From contig JAGMBO010000034.1 in the NCBI GenBank assembly GCA_023129715.1, positions 62,001-126,000 of the forward strand: 64,000 nt of DNA, given 5' to 3'. Under the pieces are notes generated by a model. The model saw nothing but the letters and a program-made list of their open reading frames with translations. It ran no database searches and was not told the DNA's origin. A program made the position numbers and the translations under genes. The DNA is from Candidatus Eiseniibacteriota bacterium (GTDB lineage: Bacteria; Eisenbacteria; RBG-16-71-46; CAIMUX01; WJJG01). Below, piece after piece: positions 52,570 to 59,654 of the stretch (positions within the stretch are counted from its first letter, which is position 1; each line of letters opens with the position of its first letter).

Positions 52570-53466
52570 CTAGGGCCATGTGAACAGGTGGAAGGTCTCG
52601 GTCGGGTACTCCAGCCGCTCGACCTGGGCCCCCAAGATCTCGGCAAGGCCATGAACCTGGCGGTCGTAGGTGGCAACCATCCCCTTCTCACGCCCCCCAA
52701 GGCTGCGGGCTGGATAGGAGACGACGACGCGCTGTGCACGCAGCCCGGACAGCAGACGCACCCCTGCATCGCGCTCCTGCCGCTCGAGGCAGGGCAGGGT
52801 CTTGAGGATCAAGACGAGGTCGGCCTCCCGGTACACCTGCGGATCATCCGCCGCCCGCTCGCCCCGCTTACCCCGCTCGCTCCGCTCCAGAGCCCGCGGG
52901 CCGCACAGAAGATCCCGCGCCTCGGCTCGCCCGCGTTGGCCGAGCAGGTCCAGGAACCGGTTGATCGCCGCGACGAGGCGCAGGTCGATGTCCCAGGCCA
53001 CATACTCCGAACCCACCGGCAGCCCCATCCAAGGCAGGGCGAAGGGGTGCAGACCGCAGGCGAGATCCAGCACTCGCAGTGCCCCGTGAGCCGGCCTCAG
53101 CCCACGCAACAACCGGGGATAGAGCTGCTCCTGAAAGGCGAGGCGTTCCGAGGTCGAGGCATGCAGAGAGAGGACCCTGCGCGCGCAGTCGCGGATCTCG
53201 TCGGCCTGGGACGGCGCCGTGCCCACCGGGAGGGCCACCGCCTCCATCTCCGCCTGCACTCGCTCCAACACGCGCCAGTGACCGCTTGCCAGGTAGGCGC
53301 CGTAGACTTGGTGGAGCTTGCTGCGCGCGGCCCGCGCCGCCGCCCGCGGCGTGCGCTGGCGCAGCGCCGCCCAGCGCGCCACGCGCTCGAGCGTCTCCGT
53401 ACACAGCGCTCCGTACTTGCGACTGCCCCGCAAGACGCGGACGATTTCAGCGACCGCTGGCTCCAT
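52570..53466 (-). CDS. 16S rRNA (m7G1405) methyltransferase-like protein, ArmA/Rmt/FmrO family
   Basis: 298 aa. The family signature is unusually complete: ASTSER (103-108) with the following QLYPRLL, the SAM-binding LDLACGLHPFALPWMGLP (133-150), AWDIDLRLVAAINRFLDLL, LVLILKTLPCLERQE (217-231), and VSYPARSLGGREKGM (249-263). Enzymes of this family methylate N7 of G1405 in the ribosomal A site and confer high-level resistance to 4,6-disubstituted deoxystreptamines. A charged insertion at ~191-207 is peculiar to this copy. It follows tgt by eight bases. It may be a housekeeping or self-protection relative, not an acquired resistance gene; activity is untested. Confidence 0.85.
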   Translation of the reverse strand: MEPAVAEIVRVLRGSRKYGALCTETLERVARWAALRQRTPRAAARAARSKLHQVYGAYLASGHWRVLERVQAEMEAVALPVGTAPSQADEIRDCARRVLSLHASTSERLAFQEQLYPRLLRGLRPAHGALRVLDLACGLHPFALPWMGLPVGSEYVAWDIDLRLVAAINRFLDLLGQRGRAEARDLLCGPRALERSERGKRGERAADDPQVYREADLVLILKTLPCLERQERDAGVRLLSGLRAQRVVVSYPARSLGGREKGMVATYDRQVHGLAEILGAQVERLEYPTETFHLFTWP

Positions 53467-53474
53467 GGAAAGGC

Positions 53475-54827
53475 CTATCCGTTCGGCTTCGCGTTCCGTT
53501 GGCGCAGAGCATCAATCAACCGGCGATAGAAGACGAGATTGTGGATCGTCGCCAAACGCGGCCCGGCCGGGTCGCCGCACGCAAAGAGGTGATGCAAGTA
53601 GGCCGCCGGCCGGCGCGTGCAGAGAGGACAGGGACACCCCGCTTCGATCGGCGCGGCCTCCCGGGCGTAGCGCTCACTCGTTATCCCGATCTCGCGGTAG
53701 AAGCTCTTGCCCTCCATGGGGGAGCTCCGGGGGTCGTCCCGGAAGCAGAAGAGGCGCCCGTGCCGCCCATCGCGTGTCGGAATGACACAATCGAAGAGGC
53801 GGTAGCCGGCGTGCCAAGCGCGCACCAACGTTTCCGGCTTGCCGATCCCGAGCCCATGCAGCGGGAACTCGGACGGCAGGATCTCGGCCACGAAGGGGAC
53901 CATCTCGCTCAGGGCGCCCCCCTCCTCTACCGGCCAGCCCCCGAAGCCATAGCCGTCGAAGCCGATCTCCATGAGGCGGTCGGCGCACTCGCGACGCAGA
54001 TCGCGATCGGCACCCCCCTGCACGACGGCGAAGAGAAGCGGGCGGGTTGTGCTCCCGGCCATGGACGCACTCGACGCGCCCGTTGGGCGCCCGGCAACTT
54101 CCGCTTCTTCCGCGTTGGGCGCCGCTTCGAGCAGGCGGTCGAGCTCCCGGCGGCAGCGGCGCGCCCAGTCGACCGTCCGGCGCACTCCCTCACGCTGGAG
54201 GGTCTGCGGCGCCCGGGGGTGCGTGCATTGATCGAGACAGAAGAGGATATCGGCCCCGAGACGGAACTGATGTCGGATGCTCTTCTCGGGAGTCAGTAGC
54301 TCGCGGCGGGAACGCCCGGGCCGACGCAGCGAGAACCCTTCATCGGAAACTCCGCTGAAGCCGGCCCGTCCGGGGCCGCGCTCCGCGCTGCGTCCTGTGC
54401 CGTCTCCCGCGCTGCGTCCTGCACCACCGCCTGCGGTACGTCCTGCACCACCGCCTGCGGTACGTCCTGCACCACCGCCTGCACTGCGCCCCGCACCACT
54501 GCCCGCGCCGCGCCCTGCACCACCGCCTGCGCTGCGTCCCACACTCCCGCCCTTGCCGGCCAACAACGAATAGGCCTGGAAACCGCCCGAATCACTGGCC
54601 ACCGGTCCCGGCCAGCCCATGAAGCGACGGATCCCTCCCAGGGCGGCGATGCGGCTCGTGCCGGGCGATTGCGCCAGGTGGAAGGCATTGACCATCAGGA
54701 TCTCGACCCCGGCGCGGGTCAGATCTTCGGCATCGAGTCCCTTGACTCCGGCGCGGGTCGCATCGGGTAGAAACGCGGGCAGGGCAATCGCTCCACGGGC
54801 GGTCAGTAGTCTCGTCGGACGCCGCAT
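53475..54827 (-). CDS. tgt: tRNA-guanine transglycosylase-like protein with a long repeat insertion
   Basis: 450 aa from ATG 54827. TGT hallmarks: LPAFLPDATRAGVKGL, NAFHLAQSPG, VASDSGGFQ with the catalytic Asp, FAVVQGG, FGGWPVEEG, and FDCVIPTRDGRHG with the nucleophile region. A zinc site (CPCPLCTRRPAAYLHHLF) follows. TGT exchanges the wobble guanine of certain tRNAs for preQ1. After DSGGFQAYSLLAGKGG comes a ~60-residue GRSAGGGAG-type insertion encoded by 24-bp tandem repeats (about 54395-54545), right next to the active-site loop. The motif carries Asp where most TGTs have Asn (PTRN). Operon with the rRNA methyltransferase. Confidence 0.85.
   Translation of the reverse strand: MRRPTRLLTARGAIALPAFLPDATRAGVKGLDAEDLTRAGVEILMVNAFHLAQSPGTSRIAALGGIRRFMGWPGPVASDSGGFQAYSLLAGKGGSVGRSAGGGAGRGAGSGAGRSAGGGAGRTAGGGAGRTAGGGAGRSAGDGTGRSAERGPGRAGFSGVSDEGFSLRRPGRSRRELLTPEKSIRHQFRLGADILFCLDQCTHPRAPQTLQREGVRRTVDWARRCRRELDRLLEAAPNAEEAEVAGRPTGASSASMAGSTTRPLLFAVVQGGADRDLRRECADRLMEIGFDGYGFGGWPVEEGGALSEMVPFVAEILPSEFPLHGLGIGKPETLVRAWHAGYRLFDCVIPTRDGRHGRLFCFRDDPRSSPMEGKSFYREIGITSERYAREAAPIEAGCPCPLCTRRPAAYLHHLFACGDPAGPRLATIHNLVFYRRLIDALRQRNAKPNG
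54395..54545. repeat. 24-bp tandem repeats inside tgt
   Basis: Repeats of CGTCCTGCACCACCGCCTG plus five bases run through about six degenerate units. They keep the frame and encode a Gly/Ala/Arg-rich stretch on the minus strand. Confidence 0.8.
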
Positions 54828-54870
54828 GCCCCTTCCCTCTCCCGCGCCCCGCGTTCGGTTGCCCCGCGGG

Positions 54871-54920
54871 CTGCTACCGGCTGCTACCGGCTGCTACCGG
54901 CTGCCACCGGCTGCCGCCAC
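54871..54920. repeat. Five tandem 10-bp units between rsmI and tgt
   Basis: CTGCTACCGG three times, then CTGCCACCGG and CTGCCGCCAC, filling much of the 137-base gap. Confidence 0.85.
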
Positions 54921-54964
54921 GCGTGGCGGTCCGCTGGGCCAATCAGACCGCTAACGCCCGGGGA

Positions 54965-55666
54965 TCACGAACTCACCCGCATGAATTTCGGATGGTGTCC
55001 CGCGATCACCACCGTCGCCTCGCCGCGGATCCGCGCCTCGATGAACTGGGCGGAGAGTTCGCCGAGCCAGCCGCGATGGACTTCCTCGAACTTCTTGGTC
55101 AGCTCGATGCAGACCGCCGCCCGGCGGTCGCCGAGCACGGAGAGCGCATCCTTCAACAGGCCATGCACTCGTCGCGGGGACTCGAAGAAGACCAGCGTGT
55201 GGATGGAGTCCCGCTCGGCAAGCAGGAACTTGCGCCGCGCACCCGTGCGCCGCGGCGGGAAGCCCTTGAAGGTGAACGTTGTACTCGGCAGGCCCGAGGC
55301 GAGCAGCGCCGGCTGCACCGCCCCGGCGCCCGGAATGACCTCGATGCGATGGCCCTGCTCCGCCGCCGCGGCAATCACTCGGTATCCGGGATCGCTGATC
55401 CCCGGATATCCGGCATCGGAACAGAGGGCCACGTCCTCGCCCCGATCCAGCAGGCGCATGATCCCGGACGTCACGCGTTGCTCGTTGTGCTCGTGGTAGG
55501 CAATCATCCGGGCCGGTCGGGGAATTTCATAACGCTGCAAGATCTTGCGCGTCGTGCGCGTATCCTCGCAGGCCAGCGTGCCGATCTCGCGCAGAATGCG
55601 AACGGCGCGGAAGGTAATGTCTTCGAGATTCCCGATCGGGGTTGCGACCACATAGAGCGTTGCCAT
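54965..55666 (-). CDS. rsmI: 16S rRNA (cytidine1402-2'-O)-methyltransferase
   Basis: 233 aa from the Met at 55666 (MATLYVVATPIGNLEDIT); a Met three codons earlier is possible. The tetrapyrrole-methylase fold signatures are present: GNLEDITFRAVRILREIGTLACEDTRTTRKIL, LCSDAGYPGISDPGYRVI, IPGAGAVQPALLASGLP, FKGFPPRR, and ELTKKFEEVHRG. RsmI adds the 2'-O-methyl group to C1402 in the ribosomal P-site region. It lies upstream of tgt and the G1405-type methyltransferase on the same strand, so several decoding-region modifiers are clustered. Confidence 0.95.
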   Translation of the reverse strand: MATLYVVATPIGNLEDITFRAVRILREIGTLACEDTRTTRKILQRYEIPRPARMIAYHEHNEQRVTSGIMRLLDRGEDVALCSDAGYPGISDPGYRVIAAAAEQGHRIEVIPGAGAVQPALLASGLPSTTFTFKGFPPRRTGARRKFLLAERDSIHTLVFFESPRRVHGLLKDALSVLGDRRAAVCIELTKKFEEVHRGWLGELSAQFIEARIRGEATVVIAGHHPKFMRVSS

Positions 55667-55766
55667 TGTCACCATCCTGTGCTGCCGAATGTGGCCCACC
55701 TGCCCTGCACAACCACCGCGCGCGTCACCGGCTACGGCCGCTGTCCGTGCGGGATCCTACCGGCCG

Positions 55767-57557
55767 CTAGAAATAGTACCAGATGCTGCTGTAGTCGTTC
55801 GGACCTTCACCGATTCGATCGAGACGCTCCAGGTACTCGAGAATCGGCACGTCGCGGCCGACGTAGGTGCGGATGCCCGAGGTGATGTTCTTCTCCCACG
55901 GATGGAACTCGTAAACCCGGGCGCCGTTGGGGAGAATGCTGATCAGCTCGCGATGCTGCTGCGCACGCAGGTAGTTCTTGCCGCGGCCGGGAATGTTGTA
56001 GACCGCCTCGTCCGTGCGGGCGAGGCCGGGCAGCAACCGCGCCTCCTCTTTCTGCTCCTGCATGAGCCGCGCAATCGGAACGCGGTAGTCCTCCATCTCC
56101 TCTTTGCCCTTCATGCTGAAGGTGTAGTAGGGATCGATGCCCGCCAGTCGCAGCGCGCGCCGCAGGGCGACCGCCTCGAAGCGCCGGGAGACAAAGAACG
56201 TATAGACAAGCTGATTGTAGACCGGAATGCGGCGGGCGCGGAGCTTGTCGACCGCCTCCACCACCTCGGGCGTCACCTCATAGGGATGCTGGCAGTGGGT
56301 GACGACCGCAATCTCGCGGTGGCCGGGCTCGCAATGGCGCCCCAGCATGGCGGCGAGCTCATCGGTAATCCGCATCGGCATCGTCACCAGGGTGCGGGTC
56401 CCGATCCGGATGCGCTCTACCGAGGAGATGCGGGCGAGCCGCTGCATGATGTAGCGCAGGCGCTCGCGCCCCATGACGAAAGGATCCCCGCCGGTGACCA
56501 GCACCTCACGGATCCCGGAATGGCACTCGATCCAGTCGAGCGCCGCATCGAGCTTCTCGCGCGGCGCCAGCGCCCCGGGCGTGAGCACATCCTCGATCTC
56601 CCAGTTGCGCTGGCAGTAGACGCAGATCTGCGGGCAGGTACTGATGGGTTTGAGGATGCAGATGCTCGGGTAGCGCCGCGTGATCAGGTCGATTGGAGAT
56701 GTGTCCTCCTCGCGCATGAAGTCGAGCACCGCCGGATCGCTCCGGCGCAGGCGGCAAACCCCTTGCACATAGCGATCGGGGGGGATGACCTGGTAGCGCA
56801 CCGAGCGGTCGTGATCGGTGGGGGTCTCGTCCATCAGCGAGGCATAGTAGGGAGTGATCCCGAACGGCACCCGGTTGGCCTTCGCCGCCCGGATGCCCTC
56901 CTCCTCTTCGGGGGTCAGTCTGAGGATCCTGCGCAGCTGCTTCTCGTTGCGAATGACGTGGCGGACCTGCCAGCGCCAATTGTTCCAGTCCTCTTCGCTC
57001 CCGCCCATCACCTCGAGGATGTGGCGGCGGCGTTGGCGGCGACCGCGCACGACCTCCGCATCGAGACCGGTCGGAAAGCGGGCAATCCCTGCTTCCAGCA
57101 TCTGCCAGAGCTGGTCGAGTTGGCCGGAGCGTTCGATCGCCGCCTCCCGGCCCCGCTTCTCGCTGGGCCGCATTGCCTGATCGGCCGGGCTCTCGAAGCG
57201 CACGCGCCCTGCGAGACCCCAGATGATGTGAATCAGATCGGCATAGAACGCCGGGGAAAGGTCAGGGCGCACCCGGCCCTGGGCAAGATCGCGAATCGCC
57301 CGCGTAAGGCTGAACTCGGCGAGTCGTTCCGAGCGCCGGTGGAACATCGTGACGAGCGTGCGTGCGCAGTCGCGAATGCGGATCGCGAGCCCCTGCCCCT
57401 TGCGATCGTAGTTGTCGAGGGCATAGTCACGCTTGGCCAGAACAGCGGCGATCAGTTGCCGGCGCAGCTCGGGAACCGGCCGTTTCTCGCGCGCAGCCGC
57501 GAAAAGCCGCGGCGCTTGAGACGCGAGGTATTCGGCGTTGAAGCGTTTCTTGTCCAT
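55767..57557 (-). CDS. KamA-family radical SAM protein (lysine 2,3-aminomutase-like), extended form
   Basis: 596 aa, well beyond the ~420 of KamA because of a ~200-residue N-terminal helical extension. The radical SAM cluster ligands are C308, C312 and C315 (STCPQICVYCQRN). Downstream VTGGDPFVMGRERLRYIMQRLARI, TRTLVTMPMRIT and THCQHPYEVTPE are typical of aminomutases, and PFGITPYYASLMDE matches the KamA substrate-region motif. Reaction: probable 2,3-amino migration on an amino acid or amino-acid residue, using SAM and PLP; the substrate is not assignable. It starts 15 bases after the deoxyhypusine-synthase-like gene, so the two are likely one transcript. Confidence 0.8.
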   Translation of the reverse strand: MDKKRFNAEYLASQAPRLFAAAREKRPVPELRRQLIAAVLAKRDYALDNYDRKGQGLAIRIRDCARTLVTMFHRRSERLAEFSLTRAIRDLAQGRVRPDLSPAFYADLIHIIWGLAGRVRFESPADQAMRPSEKRGREAAIERSGQLDQLWQMLEAGIARFPTGLDAEVVRGRRQRRRHILEVMGGSEEDWNNWRWQVRHVIRNEKQLRRILRLTPEEEEGIRAAKANRVPFGITPYYASLMDETPTDHDRSVRYQVIPPDRYVQGVCRLRRSDPAVLDFMREEDTSPIDLITRRYPSICILKPISTCPQICVYCQRNWEIEDVLTPGALAPREKLDAALDWIECHSGIREVLVTGGDPFVMGRERLRYIMQRLARISSVERIRIGTRTLVTMPMRITDELAAMLGRHCEPGHREIAVVTHCQHPYEVTPEVVEAVDKLRARRIPVYNQLVYTFFVSRRFEAVALRRALRLAGIDPYYTFSMKGKEEMEDYRVPIARLMQEQKEEARLLPGLARTDEAVYNIPGRGKNYLRAQQHRELISILPNGARVYEFHPWEKNITSGIRTYVGRDVPILEYLERLDRIGEGPNDYSSIWYYF

Positions 57558-57572
57558 GACATCCCTAAGTAC

Positions 57573-58712
57573 TCAAGACCGGCGCGAACGTTTCCGGCCC
57601 CCCGGCGCAGGACCGAGCGCGGTCAGCATCGTGCCTTCCCACTCGAAGCGCAGCGGCGGGCGCTTGGCTGTGAGCCGCTTGCCAAAAATGTAGCCGGCGA
57701 GAAGGGGCAGCGAGACGCTCGGCTCGACCCAGGCCATCGCGAAACGCGCCTCCTCATCGATCTTGCCCCAGGATTGCGCCTCGCTCAGGGTGGAGCCGGA
57801 GAGACCGCCATCGGCGGTCACCGCCGTCGTCACCTGGATCGCGTAGTCGTGTCCCCGCTCCATGCCGTAGAGGTAGCTCATCACCACCGAGTCGTTGATG
57901 TAGTTCTTCGGCACGCCGCCGGCCACATAGATCGCCGCCGTCTTGGGCGATTGAACGACGATTTGGACCAACTCGTGATTGTCCTGAATCGAGTCGATGG
58001 CGATCCCGGGCCGATTCTCACGCAGCGCGCGGACACGATGCTCGGTCAGCCCGATGCCGATCGATGAGTCGTTCAGCGCCGGCACGAACATCGGCACGCC
58101 GTGACGGCGGCAGGTGACAACGATCGACTCCTCGTCATCGAGCTGATCGGCGATGCAATCCATGAACTGCCGGCTCGAGTAGTTGCGCGGCTCGAGGGTG
58201 TCGGCGAGGTGACCGACCCACGAATCCGTCTGCCAGAAACGGTCTTCGTCGACGTAGGTGTCGTAGATCCGATCGATGCGCAGCCGGCGCAACTGGGTGT
58301 CATCGGCCTGAGGCGTGCCGCGGTAATGACCGAATCCCCTCGCCTGGTAGATGTCCTGGTAGAGAATCGCTCCGGTGGAGACGACGACGTCGATCGCCCC
58401 GCCCGCGATCAGATCGCGGATCACCTTGCGCAACCCGGCGGCCACCAGCGGACCCGCCAGGCCGAGCATCACCGTCGGCCGGTCGGGATCCCGGTAGAGG
58501 GCCTGGAGCACCTGGGCGCATTGACCGATGTTGCGCGCCTGAATCGACATCCCCGCCATTGCCTCGACGAGCTCGGCGACGCTGGTCGTGGGCGTCAGCG
58601 CGAGCGGCTCGACGGGTCTGGCAAGCAGCGCCTTCTTGCGGTCCTGGAGTCGGGGGCTGAGCGGTCGATAGGTGAAATCACCATGCTTGTTCCGCCGCAG
58701 ATTCCTAGACAT
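57573..58712 (-). CDS. Deoxyhypusine synthase-like protein
   Basis: 379 aa from ATG 58712, seven bases after AGGAG. The DHS fold is recognisable: VMLGLAGPLVAAGLRKVIRDLI, VVVSTGAILYQDIYQARGF, VPALNDSSIGIGL, AIYVAGGVPKNYINDSVVM with the Lys (near residue 269) equivalent to the covalent-intermediate lysine, and AVTADGGLSGSTLSEAQSWGKI. Eukaryotic and archaeal DHS modifies eIF5A/aIF5A with spermidine. Bacterial homologues act in homospermidine formation or remain unassigned, and bacteria lack eIF5A. The neighbouring KamA-like enzyme hints at a polyamine or amino-acid-derived modification pathway; that is inference. Confidence 0.85.
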   Translation of the reverse strand: MSRNLRRNKHGDFTYRPLSPRLQDRKKALLARPVEPLALTPTTSVAELVEAMAGMSIQARNIGQCAQVLQALYRDPDRPTVMLGLAGPLVAAGLRKVIRDLIAGGAIDVVVSTGAILYQDIYQARGFGHYRGTPQADDTQLRRLRIDRIYDTYVDEDRFWQTDSWVGHLADTLEPRNYSSRQFMDCIADQLDDEESIVVTCRRHGVPMFVPALNDSSIGIGLTEHRVRALRENRPGIAIDSIQDNHELVQIVVQSPKTAAIYVAGGVPKNYINDSVVMSYLYGMERGHDYAIQVTTAVTADGGLSGSTLSEAQSWGKIDEEARFAMAWVEPSVSLPLLAGYIFGKRLTAKRPPLRFEWEGTMLTALGPAPGGRKRSRRS

Positions 58713-58903
58713 CAGCTCTCCTTGGGCTTCTGGGACGGTCGGTTTGTTCGGACGTCCGGTTGCCGGGCGCGCGCGGGCAGACGGAGGAGCGGCGATCCGC
58801 GGGCCATTCGTGATCATAGGCGTCGGGCGAGGCGATTGCAAGACGGGGAGGGGAATGTCTAGAAGACGTACCGGCAGTGGATTGGAGAGGCGGCCGCGCC
58901 CGG

Positions 58904-58933
58904 TTGACTTCGCGCGCGACGAACGCGTAGTCT
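58904..58933 (+). promoter_or_regulatory. Putative promoter of the TlpA-like gene
   Basis: TTGACT (58904-58909), 18 bases, TAGTCT (58928-58933), 43 bases before ATG 58977. Confidence 0.45.
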
Positions 58934-58976
58934 TGTTAGATTCATATTGTTGCCCGTTTCTGCACGCGGAGGCTCA

Positions 58977-59612
58977 ATGCGCAACATGCACCATGCTCCT
59001 GGAACGATCCTCCTACTAACATTCTGTCTGGCCCTCTCCACCGCCTCCGGAGCAAGTGCGGAGAGCCTCGCCCCAGACTTCACCCTTGTGAATCTTCAGG
59101 GCGAGAAGGCGACCCTCTCCGAGATCAATGTCGATCACGCCGTGCTGGTCTCCTTCTGGGCAACATGGTGTCTGCCCTGTCCCCAGGAAATGCAACACCT
59201 ACAGCGACTCTACGAGAAGCACGCCGAACAAGGGCTCGACATCCTCTCGATCTCGGTCGACGGCAACAAGACGGTGGCCAAGGTGAAGCCCTTCGTTCAG
59301 GGACGCCGCTTCACCTTCCCCGTCCTGCTCGACACGAACAACGATGTCATGCGCCTCTATCGTGTCAAGGCAGTGCCGGCGGTCTTCCTGCTCGCCCCGG
59401 GGCGCCAACTCACCTATCACCACACGGGGTTCAAGGCGGGAGACGAGGTGGCTCTGGAAGCTGAAATCCGCAAGGTCCTGGCCTTGCCGTCCGTGGTTGC
59501 CGGAAAACGCGATGGCGCCGAGAACTCCGAGACAGCGGATGCAGAGGACGCCGAAAGAGAGAGCACTGAAGAAGAGAGCGGCGAGGAATCAACGCCAGAT
59601 CAGGACCGCTAG
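58977..59612 (+). CDS. TlpA/ResA-like thiol-disulfide oxidoreductase
   Basis: 211 aa from ATG 58977 (GGAGG upstream). A signal peptide (ILLLTFCLALSTASGASA) targets it to the periplasm. The thioredoxin-like domain has LAPDFTLVNLQGEKATLSEI, the active-site FWATWCLPCPQEM and the cis-Pro region VKAVPAVFLL. Such proteins reduce or remodel disulfides, for example in cytochrome c maturation. After the domain lies an acidic Glu/Ser-rich tail (DAEDAERESTEEESGEE) of unknown role. The Omp28-like gene, also thioredoxin-containing, follows 42 bases later. Confidence 0.88.
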   Translation: MRNMHHAPGTILLLTFCLALSTASGASAESLAPDFTLVNLQGEKATLSEINVDHAVLVSFWATWCLPCPQEMQHLQRLYEKHAEQGLDILSISVDGNKTVAKVKPFVQGRRFTFPVLLDTNNDVMRLYRVKAVPAVFLLAPGRQLTYHHTGFKAGDEVALEAEIRKVLALPSVVAGKRDGAENSETADAEDAERESTEEESGEESTPDQDR

Positions 59613-59654
59613 GCGATCACCGCTCGCGGCTCCTCTTCCGACGCGAGAGCACAC

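Noticed and set aside
55689-58067. 792-codon open frame on the plus strand opposite the KamA-like and DHS-like genes
   Set aside because: It mirrors two well-recognised minus-strand enzymes in GC-rich DNA and shows no protein-like motifs.
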